Shown here: piece after piece, positions 36,401 to 47,098 of the stretch
How the letters are laid out: every line of letters begins with the position of its first letter
Numbering within the stretch: the stretch's first letter is position 1
Made by a program: the position numbers and the translations under genes
Source of the DNA: Kryptolebias marmoratus
Lineage: Eukaryota; Chordata; Actinopteri; Cyprinodontiformes; Rivulidae
Assembly (NCBI RefSeq): GCF_001649575.2
Contig: NC_051450.1
Location: forward strand, 7,306,094 to 7,370,093
Length of the DNA: 64,000 nt
Reading direction: 5' to 3'
The notes under the pieces: model-generated
The model's database searches: none
What the model saw: the letters and a program-made list of their open reading frames with translations, nothing else
What the model was told of the DNA's origin: nothing

Positions 36401-37374
36401 ACCTGGAGGTTTGTGTCATTTTTCTTACACTTCATTCCATCAGTGTAATGGCTAACAGCTGTGTACCTACAGTCATTACATGTACTTCTAATTTTGCAAT
36501 GTGATGTATGTCTGCAACGTTTATCGTTATCATTATTGAAGCTGTTGCGTCTTTTCAAAACGGAGTAAGTGATAAGGAGTTCAGGAGGGTGTATCTCCTT
36601 ATCCTGTACATTACAGATTTGAAACTTTTGACTGTCTTGTACTGTTTTACTTTCGATATATGTGCTTCTAGTGAGCGGCCATGTTTTGTGTTTGTATGTG
36701 CTTTGCTGTTTTGTTGCCAGAACTTTGCCCACTAATGGATCTCTTTCTGTAGGGTACCTTTCTGAGTCATTAAAATCATTCAGATGATTGGGATCGCTGG
36801 TTTCAGGCTGAACACTCTGCTTAACTTCCTGAGGGTTAAAAAGATTATTTGCATCACATATATCTGCGTTTTGCTGGCTTTTTTCCTCTAATTTACACGG
36901 CCCTGTGCTGCTCTTGTGTGTAAATACAGGGGATATATTTGATTGCTTCTGGCACAAATCTTCTGGATTCTGCGATCGGGGTTGGATTTCAACTGAGCAC
37001 ACCTCCCTGGTGCTGAACTTCAGTGAAATATTAGGTCCCATTTTTTTGTCTTGGCTTGTGCTTCTGCTGCTGCTGGATTGTGAAGTGCAAATCTCTGCTG
37101 CCTCTCTGCGGCCATGTTTGGCTGACACTGACTCCCTTCGTCGAGCTTTAGTGTGTGCAGCGCAGAAGACGCCACTTCCTCTTGCTTCCCAGGCAATATA
37201 AGGGTCCTCCACTTCCAGAAGAGCATCAGGAGAGTCTTTGTCAGAACTAAAATCAGATGTTTCACCTCCCTCTAGGTTTCTCTCACACCAATCCAGTGAG
37301 TTAGCAGCCAAACTCCCCTCCTCTAAAGCAATCACGTCAGAGATGTTGGGTGACTCTCCAAGGGCCTCGTGTGG
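33451..37374 (-). CDS. arhgef4: arhgef4 exon 2, giant 3924-nt disordered N-terminal exon
   Basis: One uninterrupted exon of 1308 codons between the acceptor TTGTCTTCTCTACAG|CC and the donor GAG|GTAAGAA, phase 0 on both sides. The protein is Ser/Thr/Glu-rich and low in hydrophobic residues, with no enzymatic domain; it looks intrinsically disordered. Visible features are an acidic run (DDDDEVLVTGEIV), basic patches (KARRRES; QRKRFRHSTK) and a Ser/Pro-rich C-terminal part (RPKSLKPSASPRSP) before the closing SLYDTGSIIELE. Known: long isoforms of ARHGEF4 and SPATA13 carry very long N-terminal exons that short isoforms lack. Because both borders are phase 0, the exon can be skipped without a frameshift. 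An open frame of this length, free of stops beside TE-rich DNA, is strong evidence of selection. Confidence 0.9.
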
Positions 37375-37554
37375 CTGTAGAGAAGACAACATTGAGATCA
37401 AAATCAGCCCAGGAACTATGAAAAAGGTATAGCACAAAGCTTTTAGCAATATTATGGCTCATAAGCACAGCTATACAAAACAAGAATAAGTCAAATTACA
37501 CTCCTGTATGACATTACACTGCAAAGAAATTTCATTGCTGTAAGCATATAATTA

Positions 37555-37720
37555 TCCATCCAACCATTATCTATACTTGCTTGATCCTGTTCAGAGTCAT
37601 GGGAAGCTGTTAACAAGCTTTAGTAGTCAACAGGCGAGAGGTGGGGTACACCCTGAACAGATCACCAGTTCCTCACAGGACCACATGTGGGGTTTGGTCT
37701 GTTAAGGGTCTGTTTTCACC
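37555..37720 (+). repeat. SINE/LINE-tail repeat, copy 4
   Basis: CTTGATCCTGTTCAGAGTCA and GAGGTGGGGTACACCCTGAA, then CACCAGTTCCTCACAGG: the 3' module shared with the copies at 31555 and 61545, here in the order seen on the opposite side of that unit. It lies in the intron between exons 1 and 2. Confidence 0.5.
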
Positions 37721-38062
37721 TCCGTGCGCTCTAGTGCCGAAAAACTGATGCTAATTCAGCACCACCTCTTTGCTGGTGAGAGCAAAGAACCACATGTATG
37801 AGGTGCAAGGGGCAGGCTCATGGAGACCATTAACCAATCAAAATGTTGTGAGCGCCATCTACATGTATATATATGTAGTTTTACTTTCACTTTAAGTTGT
37901 TGAGTTACACACAGAATTTCAACAGGATCCCTAAACGGCAGCTGGTGATTAAAGAGTTGAAAACGTTTGAAAATGGAGTTTCAAACAGTGTTTATGAATT
38001 CAAACAGAGACTGTGAAAGCAGCTACAATGCCATCTAGCTGACAATTAAACACATACAACCC

Positions 38063-38064
<2 letters not shown>

Positions 38065-38102
<38 letters not shown>
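38065..38102. repeat. (CA)n microsatellite
   Basis: About 19 CA units. Confidence 0.95.
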
Positions 38103-38104
<2 letters not shown>

Positions 38105-38760
38105 TTGCAGGAAGATGAAATACAGTAATAAGATGTTATTCCCCTGCTAATTTAACTTATTCAGTTTTTACATTAATACATGACATGTTTCCTGAGAATT
38201 CCTTTTCCAAAACAGTGTATATAGTGGGTTATGTTTTACTGATAGATGGGACTTTACAAAAGAGACAAAAGAGAAAAAAGCAGAAATACACAAAAAAAAT
38301 GTAAAAAATAAATAGAAAACATGACCCTGAAACCAAACCATGGATGTTGCATATCGGTCTATTGCTAGGTAATACTATATTCCTGATTTCCACAGTGCAT
38401 CCTTTTTTTTGCAGATGATTGCAAGAAGGGGGTTTTTCAAACATAATTTATTTTCTAACACAGTAAGGTATTCATGACTTCAGTATGATACATTGTCATA
38501 AAAACACTGTCCACTGTAAAACATTTGTGAAATTTTAGAAGACTGGGCCGTTTTAGGTGAAGGAAAATTTGCTCCGGTTTTCGAGCCATTCTGAGCGTCA
38601 GTAATCAAACTGATCCCTGTTTAAGTCAGACGCTATTAGTCACTCTAAGAAAACACATGGAAGTCTCCTTATTTCAATGCACAGATTCCTTGGGATTTTT
38701 GCGTAAATGCACACAAAGCCACATGAGCTCACAGAGTCTACAGCAGGACTTTCTACTTAC

Positions 38761-38841
38761 TTTCAACATCCACAGTGCATCAGTTGTATTCAGCACCAGC
38801 CCACAAATGTGAGTCGCAAACCAGCTCAGCACTGATCCCAT
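38761..38841 (-). CDS. arhgef4: arhgef4 exon 1 (long isoform), start codon exon
   Basis: Encodes 27 residues. The ATG at 38841-38839 sits in GCCACCATGG, an ideal Kozak context, and is the first ATG in its open frame; the frame continues upstream to about 39057 without another ATG, so that part is taken as 5' UTR. The exon ends at a GTAAGT donor (AAA|GTAAGT) in phase 0, matching the phase-0 acceptor of the 3.9-kb exon. The peptide (MGSVLSWFATHICGLVLNTT...) is fairly hydrophobic and could be an amphipathic or signal-anchor-like leader, which would be odd for a cytosolic GEF; I infer no targeting function. An alternative is that the true start lies elsewhere and this exon is partly UTR. Confidence 0.72.
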
Positions 38842-39273
38842 GGTGGCCCTTACTAAGACACCTTGCGGGGTCTCCGTCCAAGAACTACATCTCAGTAGGT
38901 TTCTCCATGACTCCTTTTTCCTCGTCTGTTTTTCCTCAACGGTAGGTCTTAAATGTACAGATCCAACTGTTTGTTCGTCAGGGTGCAGTGGCTGGTTTTT
39001 ATATAAAAACGACAGCAAAACTGTGCACAAAGAACAAAAGAGGCTTCTCTTTCCCAACGTGGTCCTATAGAAGCCAGGGCTTAATCCAGCCTCAAAGCAG
39101 CATGTACACAGTGATCTCTACATAACAAGGAAAGACACTAAGAAGCCCTGCTATAAATACAGAGTTGCAGCTTTAGGTACTTCAGGGTGACTGTTTACTC
39201 ATGCAGGTTGGAATTACACAAGAACAAAACACCTAAATGCAGGCTAAATTAAGCAACACTGGGAAACAAATCA

Positions 39274-39625
39274 GTTCAGTTCAGCTCATTTAAAAAAGCG
39301 CCAATTCAAACACTAAAAAAAACAAAACAAGTCCGAATCATAAATCCAACTCAGATCCAGATTCAAATTCAATTGCAGTTAATTCAGTTCCTATAAAACA
39401 ATACATTCACATGGAGGGCATAATGAAATGTCAGTTAGTAAAAATCATCTAACAAAGCCAGCATATTGCATTCAATCTTCACTTCAATGCAGTCTCCCAA
39501 CCTGAGCAGCACGGAGGCGACAGAGGAAAGGAAGGACTCCTTCTTAACAGGAGGAAGCCTCCAGCAGAACCAGAACCAGGACTAGAACCAGGCTCAGAGG
39601 ACTGATGACAAACAGAAACATGCGT
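39274..39625 (+). repeat. Fish SINE-like repeat, copy 2, plus CCTCCAGCAGAACCAG module
   Basis: 39274-39420 matches 7305-7460 (AACAAGTCCGAATCATAAAT). It continues with AGGAGGAAGCCTCCAGCAGA and ACCAGGCTCAGAGG, a well-known fish repeat module missing from the first copy, so this copy is the more complete. Confidence 0.6.
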
Positions 39626-39674
39626 TTTAGGGTCAATCAACGGAAAAAACTAATTAACAACTAGTGACTGTCAC

Positions 39675-40010
39675 AACCCAGCTGGTGCCTTTGGGGTGGC
39701 TGTGGATCTGTGTTCAGAGCAGTTGTCCTCCATTGACAGAGGCTGCCAGTTTGCAGTCACATGTCAAAGTGTCTTTGGGCAAGACATTGAAGCCCTCATT
39801 GCTGCTGATGTGCCCCAATGGTGTATGAATGGGATCTAAATCACTGATTAGACTCTATAGAATGATTAATTCAGATTAGCTTTGTAGAGACGTAGTAGAG
39901 TGGTGTATGAATGTGTGTGTGGATGGGTAAATGAGGGCAGATTGTGTTGTACAGTCGCCTGATTGGCTAGAAAGGCGCTAAATAAGTAAAGTCTATCATT
40001 TACTGTGTGG
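39675..40010 (+). repeat. tRNA-derived SINE, copy 2
   Basis: GAGCAGTTGTCCTCCATTGA, CAAAGTGTCTTTGGGCAAGA and GAATGTGTGTGTGGATGGGT match the teleost tRNA SINE. The body ends AAAGGCGCTAAATAAGTAAA. Confidence 0.65.
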
Positions 40011-40189
40011 GGTTTTAGATGTTTTCACTATTCAAGGAAAAATTATGTCTTGGTCACTTGGTGTCTAAAGTACCTAAACATGAATCTGATGCCTTTTTCT
40101 GTTAAAGTAAAGTGTTAGACTACTGCAAAGTGTTTTATTACACATTTTTGTCTAGTATCTTGGCACAAAAAAAACCATGCCAATTTTAC

Positions 40190-40640
40190 AGCACAGCGTA
40201 CAGCTCAATAGACAATAGAGCACTGGTACATTGAACAATGTAGACAAACTTCACAAAATAGAAAAAAGCAATAGAGATCAATGAGATTCTGGTAAAACAG
40301 AAAAAAAACAGTTTTCTCAGCAGAAACATTCAAAATTTAAATGGATCACAGAAAATTGGACTTTCTATGATTGAACATTTTTGTGATCTTTCATGGTTTT
40401 TACACAATCACAGTTGAAGTTGAATGATTTTTACTGATTTTTCCACAGAATGTTCAACTTAAAGAGTTGAAAGTGTTACACGCCAACTCACTGTTTGTTT
40501 AAGGCTTCCTTTTTAGTCTGTGTTCCTGTCTGCCTCTCATTACCTTGGCAGTCAGGGAATGACAGACCCAGGTGTGTGGTTACCACAGTGATCATAATGA
40601 GCCACTGGCAGCAGCTTTAATATTTGTTTTATCTTGGTAG
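40190..40640 (+). repeat. Dispersed repeat family B, copy 1
   Basis: GAAACATTCAAAATTTAAAT, ACAGAAAATTGGACTTTCTA, TTTTTACACAATCACAG and GTGTGGTTACCACAGTGATC recur in the same order at 59400-59985. Family not identified. Confidence 0.6.
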
Positions 40641-41206
40641 GCATTTTGAGCTCAGATTATTACAAAGTTTCTGTATGTTGGAATTTTAAGCAGCAGCTGA
40701 ATTGAACTCTTCAACTGTTACTAAAACAATTCTAGTTTTGTTTTTACCCTTTTTAATTTAAAACTGCTTCAACCAGAATATTAGTGACACAGAACTTGGA
40801 ATAGTTTTTTAGTCCTGTTCCAAAGAAAATAATCTATCTGTCTGATTTAAAGTAATTATCAAACTGGAAATGAAAGGAGGGCTGTTATGTTTATTTCTTT
40901 TTGCCATCCCAACTGCTACCAGCTGTTTATATGAAGCAAATTATTTCCGTTTACAGAATAGTCATTGCTACTTTTTTTAATTAACTGGAGTTCAGCATTT
41001 AAAGAAGCTTAAAGGCTTAGCAGAGCTCCCTTTGGAGCAGATAGTAGAGTCGCTGACTGAGGCACCACACCGACTCCTCGCTACAGTCATTAAGTCAACA
41101 CATGGTCCTGGACGAATCCCACATAGCAGCCTACTCACACCTGAACGAGCTGCAAAACAGAAAATTCTCTTCAGGTTACGGTCCAAGGTGAATGAGCAGA
41201 ACCATG

Positions 41207-41328
41207 CAACCATCCATCCATCCCAGACACACACACCACCCCCCCTCTCTACAGCAACACTCTCCAGCTCTTCTGGGGAGATCCCAAAGTGTTCCCAGGC
41301 TAGAGGGGATACACACACCCCTCTAAAG
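41207..41328 (-). mobile_element. Rex3-like 3' fragment
   Basis: CATCCATCC then CTCTCCAGCTCTTCTGGGGA and GTGTTCCCAGGCTAGAGGGG: reverse complement of the C-terminal LAWERLG.PQEELE region with its GATG tail. Confidence 0.7.
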
Positions 41329-41439
41329 GTACTGAAACAATTAGACTTAAAACAAATTCAAGTGAATAAAACTGAATGTCTAGTTGTAAATCCTTTGCTG
41401 CAATAACTACATCAATCCTTCAATCCACCTTCTTCACCA

Positions 41440-42110
41440 AACTTTAACTTCTGTGATGCTTTTCCAGGTTTTCCAGGTTTTCCAGGTTTTGGGAGGTTAG
41501 TTCCTTCAGTCTGTTCTTTAGCAGGCATGTTGCATCTCTCTATGGTTTCAGCCTGGATGTGGACATTCCACCTCCTGTCCCTGATGAACTCCTTTGTTTC
41601 TTTGGCAGTGTGTGTTTTGGGCCATTATGCTGCCTGTCAATCTCTTTCTTTAAACTGTCAGAGAAAATAGTTCTGTTAACTGCAGAACACTCCTTTGCCT
41701 TTCCATCACTTTCCTCTTTGCCTCATCAGTCCAGAAAACTTTGACTTTCTTTAAGGTTCGTCTCTGTACTTTTTTTTTTTTTTTGGCAAATTCCAGTCTG
41801 TCCTTTCTGTTCTTCTGGCTAATGAGGGGTTTGCATCTTTGACGCAGCCTCTGTACTTTTTTTTTATGCCGTCTTCTGGGAGCAGTAGATGGCGATCCCT
41901 TCACTCCTGCCCTCCGGAAGTTGTTGCTGATGTCACTAAAAGTTGTTTTAGGCTTCTTCTTCGAAGCGCTTACACTGTTTCTGTCGCCAACTGCTGACGT
42001 TTTCCTCGGCCTTCCTATTTGATGTCTGTGACTGCAGCAGTTTCTTCCTTTTTCCGGACATCCCAGAGGGTTGGAATGGTCATGGCCAGTGTTGGTGCAA
42101 CGGCTCTGAT
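41440..42110 (-). mobile_element. Tc1-like transposase remnant
   Basis: The minus strand encodes LISQKNRKDRLEFAKK and KVKVFWTDEAKRKV, matching the Tc1 pattern 'LISKKN...LEFAK' and 'VLWTDESK' around the DDE core. Upstream, FSDISNNFRRAG resembles the HTH part. Poly-A/T expansions (41768-41785, 41857-41865) disrupt it. A triplicated TTTCCAGG lies at 41464-41490. Confidence 0.72.
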
Positions 42111-42239
42111 TGATTTTTTCCCTCTTCCCTCAGCTTAACAGTTGCTTGTTTTTCACCCATAGTTTTTTTTGGTTTTCATGTTAGCTCCCCCTCTAAATGC
42201 AGTCTGCACAGGTAAACCCCAAATCTGAAACCGACAGGA

Positions 42240-43235
42240 GACATTCAGGACTATTTTTCTATACAGTGTTCAAACTTGACAATGATTAGTGGTCGACTAG
42301 TGTTCTTTTCTCGGTCTGAGACAAGGAATGTGACAAGTTATGTTGTTGTCCGTTTCTATGGGTAAGAGTGGACATAAACCTCTTGACTGATTTAGCAGAA
42401 TCATCTGGAGTTTTTCAAGAATGCCAAACAAAACAAAATACTCTCTCGTGCTTCATGACTACATCTAAAGTATTCTTTCATTATTTTGTTTTTAATGATG
42501 ACAGAGTTGAGATGGGTGCTAATTCAGTTAATGGCATGGCATTTTTCTTTTCATTACATTTGAATGGTTGTTAAAACACTGCTTGTCTTTCAGTTATAAA
42601 ACAATAGAGGGGTTATAATAAAAGCTTTATTAAAGTTTTATTTATTAATTTTCTCTGAAAGAGCACCAAGAAAAAAAGAGCACCTGTTTAGGAAAGATCT
42701 GAACACTGATTAAAAGAGAATGACCCAGACAAACACACCTACTTCTTTTCATATCTTTGAAACTTCCTCATTTTTTTCTTTTCCACAACTACTACTTGTC
42801 TAAACCTGACCTCATCTAACTTAAAAAAAAATATATGAATTTTACATCAAAATGTGACTAAAAGATTTCAGTTTCCATAACCTGAACTGTGCCTGGAGCA
42901 CAAACTGAAATGGGTAAAGGTGAATTTTTGGGCCCATGACGACCTCTAGTGGCCATGAAAGATGTTAAACATGTACAGCAACAAATCAGATTATTAAAGC
43001 AGGCACTACTAAACTCGTATTATCATCATTTGATTAACACTGCTGTCCTGTTCCTGTTCTGGGTGTAAATCTACAAATGTTCATACAAACCTTTTACGGT
43101 CATGATCATGCCAAATGCTTTTTTTTCACCTATTTCAACCAAGCAATAACCCCCAGAAACACACAGAATTGTTGTTAGTGGGGAGGCACACTCTAACAGG
43201 TCGTGGACAGCAAGGACATCTGTGTGTTTGTTTGC
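42240..43235. other. No supported feature
   Basis: AT-rich sequence without exons, RNA genes or recognised repeats. Confidence 0.35.
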
Positions 43236-43239
43236 CTGT

Positions 43240-43335
43240 TAGCGAAAGAGCTCTTGAACCACTGCGCAAATTTTGATGAAACGTCCACCTAAAAGTGATT
43301 AACCTTTGGAGCCAAGAAGACCCAAGATGGCTGCC
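43240..43335 (+). repeat. Dispersed repeat family A, fragment
   Basis: TTTGATGAAACGTCCACCTA and CCAAGATGGCTGCCGACTGA are compatible with the 3' half of the family; weaker than the other copies. Confidence 0.35.
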
Positions 43336-43969
43336 GACTGACCTTACATGGTGGCAGGCAATAAAGTCCTGCTGCCTGATGCCTAAACTGAAGAGAGCAG
43401 GTCATGCCAGGCAGGAAAAAGTCATGTCATAAGAAAAAAAAAACTACTCTCAGCTAAAAACTAAATGGTAATTATGTGTAGTTGGTGCAAACAGAAAAAT
43501 AGTGAGTTTACTTTGTACGCCAGAATCCACAATCATAGACTATTCACAAAAATCATGTTTACACTGTTTAATTTACATTATTTGTAATCATATGAAAGAA
43601 TATGTACTTAGTTGGCTATTTCTGTTACCAGAGCAATAATTTAGGACGACTAACATATTCATTTCTGCTGATCATAATTGTTAAATTTCTGTGGTTACCT
43701 AAACGTAACACTGAACGTAGCCCCGCCCCCTGACTCCACCTCAGCTTTATTGAGGCGATGACAGATTGCAGTAAGTCAGAGACAAAACAACACTTTGTCT
43801 CCATTTGGTCGCAGCAGTTGTCCTCTGAATCACTCAGGAACGACACATTAAAATTATCTTTTTATTTTTTATTTTCTGTCAGTAAACAAACGTCTGGGTC
43901 ATGTTTCATTTAGCTGGTTTAGCTGTTGGAGTAAAACTGTCAGACTCCTTCCAGAGCAGCTCAGACCTT

Positions 43970-44609
43970 AGGCTGCGTTCTCACTGCAGGGCTCAATGCT
44001 CGATTACCAATTTTTGCTCAAATCCAATTTCTTTTTTTTTTTTTTTTGCGTGGTCATCCACATTACATTTTAAATGGGACCCCCATCAGGCTCCAGTGTG
44101 AACAGGCTCCAGTTCCTGACATGACCCACATGAGCAGAAGAAGATCTGACGTCACACAGAAGGAAATATGGATGCTGTGTGTGTAATGATTCTGAAGTTG
44201 CTGTCCAATCAGGGATAACCGTACATTCAAATGGTAAAAGACAAAAGAAGAAGGAGAAGAAAAGAAGCACAAATATTAATGGTGAGCTTTTTTTTTTTTT
44301 TGGAGCTGTGGCTGCTGCCTCTGTGCAGAGGCATGTGTGGATGAAGAGTCAGAGCCAAGAGTGGTGGGACATTAACACGAGGGACCTCCGTTCTTACATC
44401 CAACATGAACGTTCACACTGCGGTCCCTTTGAAAAGCACCAGATATTTATCCGGTTCAATATCACATACTGAAAAGACCTCAGTCGGACATGAAATAAAA
44501 TCTGATTTATTGCGTTCACACTGCCATGAAAAAAATCTGATATGTGTCGAATAGGGGGGCAGAAAAATCAGAATTGGGTGGCATTCGCCTGCAGTGTGAA
44601 CGTAGCCCG
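43970..44609. mobile_element. Non-autonomous DNA element with GCTACGTTCACACTGCAGG ends
   Basis: GGCTGCGTTCTCACTGCAGG at the left, and CCTGCAGTGTGAACGTAGCC at the right is its inverse. Interior landmarks are CCCATCAGGCTCCAGTGTGA and CCCTTTGAAAAGCACCAGAT. A related, longer and more diverged copy is at 52680-53580. No long transposase frame. Confidence 0.7.
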
Positions 44610-44611
44610 AG

Positions 44612-45930
44612 TTTGTTGTTCATTGTTTCAGATTTTATGGAGAATATGTGCTTTTTATAAACTGGGAGGAAGTTCTGGCTGAAATTTTACGTGACTCCAA
44701 AGTCAGACTAAATTTTAGAAATGTAAAAAGCTGTTCACAGCCTGTGTGTTTTATAATAATGTAAAATAAGAATCGATTTAGCAGCCTTTTCTATCATTCT
44801 TATGTTTTATTTTTTTCCTTTAAGGGAACAGATAATACAGAAACACAAGAGGAAATATGGTTATAAGGTCTGAATCACATTTTTAAATAGCTTTTTGAAC
44901 AAAGTCGTACCTAAAATGCCGCATGAGCTCATTGTTGTAGTTGAGTGACCTAAAATAATATGTTACTCTTTCCCACTTTGGTAGTTTTTTTTTTAAAATA
45001 AACTACCAAATGCATGATAATTTCAACTCAACCATAGAAACAAGGTCAAACTTCTGAAAAGTGAGTCAATAGTGCTGCACTGGAAAATCCTCTGAGGGAC
45101 ATTTGTACTTCCAGAACAAGAAGGGAATCAGACCTGATCCTGTCAGGTTATTTTGACTCTCGGTTCAGATGCTCCGATTGGACCATTTTTGATTTCTGAG
45201 CTCAGGACGGACAGGAAGGATTATTATTTATTACTTATTTCTAAGACAACAGGGCCTCTTACACCCTCCTGTACTTTGGACCTCTAAAACCATGCCTTAC
45301 ATGACTAATCATCAAAAGTATCACCACAAAAACTTTAAATTTTCCGATAAATACGCCTCGAACTCTAAAACACACACACTCACACGATACCTATTTTCAC
45401 CTTCTCTGTGTTCAGCTCCCAGTTCCTTCTTCTGTTTGTTTCTTTGCGTCTAACAGAAAACCCGAGCTTCATGGAGAGCTTTCCTCCTGACGGTTTGGAG
45501 ACGCCTCCCACAGCCAGCCTCGGGGGAATGTGGACGTGGGTGCTGCACACACATTAGTGTGTCCACTGTGCCTCTTCTCTCTCTTTCTCTCTCTCTCTCT
45601 CACACACACAGCATCTGAAACATTGTATGAATGATGCCACACACACACACACATAAACAACACAGCTCATTCTTTCTATTCAGCCCTTACCTCACCACAC
45701 CCAGGACTACAGTTTCTCTCTGGTTCTTCTGCCTTTAGATGCCAGAATCCAAACAGCAAAAGTCCCAAACCGTCTGAGGTTTTCATGGAGGCAAAACGGG
45801 ACATCTTGGAACTGACTTGTGCCGACTGGAAGCTGAACAAAGCAGTTGAAACAGCTGGTTGGACAGACTGACTAAGCTTGTCTTCGCCCTCTGTCCAGCT
45901 GAAATCTAGCTCCCTCCTCTTCATCATTTC
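44612..45930. other. No supported gene; CT and CA microsatellites at 45573-45655
   Basis: Only low-complexity runs ((TC)n then (CA)n) are clear. Open frames nearby lack splice sites or homology that I recognise. Confidence 0.35.
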
Positions 45931-46144
45931 GTCCCTCTGTGGCCCTCCTTCCCTCTGAGGCAGTCTGTGGCCCTATGTCCCTCTGAGGTCCTCTGTCCAT
46001 CTGAGGCCCTCTGTCCCTCTGAGGCCCTCCTCTGTCCCTCTGAGGTCCTCTGAGGCTCTCTGTCCCTCTGAGGCCCTCTGTCCCTCTGAGGTCCTCTGTC
46101 CCTCTGAGGCCCTCTGTCCCTCTGAGGTCCTCTGTCCCTCTGAG
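45931..46144. repeat. 18-bp minisatellite (CTCTGAGGYCCTCTGTCC)
   Basis: About eleven units alternating GGTCCT and GGCCCT variants. Because 18 is a multiple of three it stays open in all three minus-strand frames, giving repeated RGTEDL/RGTEGL-type peptides that are not evidence of a gene. Confidence 0.9.
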
Positions 46145-46255
46145 CATGAGCATAGATTAGTCGCAAATGTATTCATAAAGGCGTACAAGATTAGTGAATT
46201 GCGTACCACAATATTCACAACAGTTTCAAACTGCACAAGTAGGAATATGCTACAC

Positions 46256-46881
46256 CATGTGTGTCAAACTGAAGGCCCGCGGGCCAGATCCGGCCCTTGG
46301 TAACATTTTATCTGGCCCTCCAGTCTGTGATAGATCAGTTTCTGTCACTTCTCTTTTTGCTTAGAAAACTGAGCCTATTTAGCCTTCTTGTGACAGTTAC
46401 TTTGAGGCCAAGAAAACAAGTTTTAATTTCTCAGTGATCTTTGATTCTGACGTGGAAAGAGTCAAACGAGGCTGATCGAACTCTTGTTGATAAACAGTAA
46501 CAGAGTCTGCTTTAATGTATCTTTTTTAGTTTTTTTTTTTTTTTTCAAAGTTAAATGATCGTAGCTACAGTATATCAGCAGATTTTTTTTTTGTCCTTTT
46601 AGTTTTAATGGAGAAAAATTCATGGGAAGTCTTAAAAAAAGAATGCTAATGATGTGTTTTTTTAGGTCTTTTGTTCATTAAAGTCTGTTTGCTGTAAATT
46701 CTGTATAATATGTAATGAGGAGAAGGTGTTTGATATTTCTATAGGAATGATTTGACACATTTAATCTAAAATCAGGGTTAATTTGTGTATTTTTGCAATG
46801 AAATATTCATTGAGATCGGCCCTTGGCTAGGACTAAGTTTTTAATTTTGGCCCCCTTGTGTTTCTGAGCTTGACACTCCTG
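46256..46881. mobile_element. hAT-like element, GTGTCAAACT ends, 626 bp
   Basis: The left end CATGTGTGTCAAACTGAAGG and the right end CTGAGCTTGACACTCCTG are inverted. The flanks TGCTACAC and CACTACAC agree at six of eight positions. The GGCCCGCGGGCCAGATCCGG motif near the left end is typical of a common hAT family. Confidence 0.7.
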
Positions 46882-47098
46882 CACTACACGTACAAACTGA
46901 CAAATGCATGTGCACGAATCGCCTGCTGCAGGTGAATCAGCTCAGCTTGCCTGTCTGTGTGACTTTGGAGGCTTTTTCACACTCCAGGCTCAGAAATGTA
47001 ATGCTGCGTTCAAGGCTGGTGAAAAGCTGGGACATCTGGACCTCAGGTTATTAGAAACTACGTATTCCTGACTCACCGCAGTAGCTCATAACCCCTAC

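Larger units (their letters stand above)
7856..38841 (-). other. arhgef4: Partial gene model: ASEF-type Rho GEF (arhgef4), N-terminal half
   Basis: Seen: six minus-strand coding segments with GT-AG borders. The long chain is 38841-38761, 37374-33451, 29652-29383, 26777-26651, 8007-7856, joining in phases 0, 0, 0 and 1 without a stop, for 1518 residues in the window. A second start exon (24004-23752) joins only to 8007-7856. Known: ASEF proteins (ARHGEF4, SPATA13, ARHGEF9) are Cdc42/Rac exchange factors with an APC-binding region, then SH3, DH and PH domains; APC binding relieves autoinhibition and promotes migration. Inference: the match to ARHGEF4 rests on the 'DDLW[IL]E' exon and on 'PDG...VC...GSEED...HPGGGG...EQLAINE'. 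SPATA13 shares the 'FSQSTPIGLD' stretch, so the paralogue call is not final. The SH3-DH-PH exons are absent and should lie left of position 1. Confidence 0.82.

Noticed and set aside
33896..37432. Plus-strand frames over the giant exon
   Set aside because: Shadows of the 1308-codon minus-strand exon.
7856..38841. Assignment to spata13 instead of arhgef4
   Set aside because: Not excluded, but the DDLW exon and the PDG...VC and HPGGGG motifs fit ARHGEF4 better; only SQSTPIGLD leans to SPATA13. A tree with the SH3-DH-PH exons would decide.
38842..39057. Upstream extension of exon 1 as coding
   Set aside because: The frame is open but holds no ATG upstream of the ideal Kozak start at 38841; treated as 5' UTR.
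41464..41490. Triplicated TTTCCAGG as a regulatory motif cluster
   Set aside because: A short tandem duplication inside a dead Tc1-like element; no reason to assign function.
45872..46236. Minus-strand frames with RGTEDL repeats
   Set aside because: Produced by an 18-bp minisatellite open in every frame.
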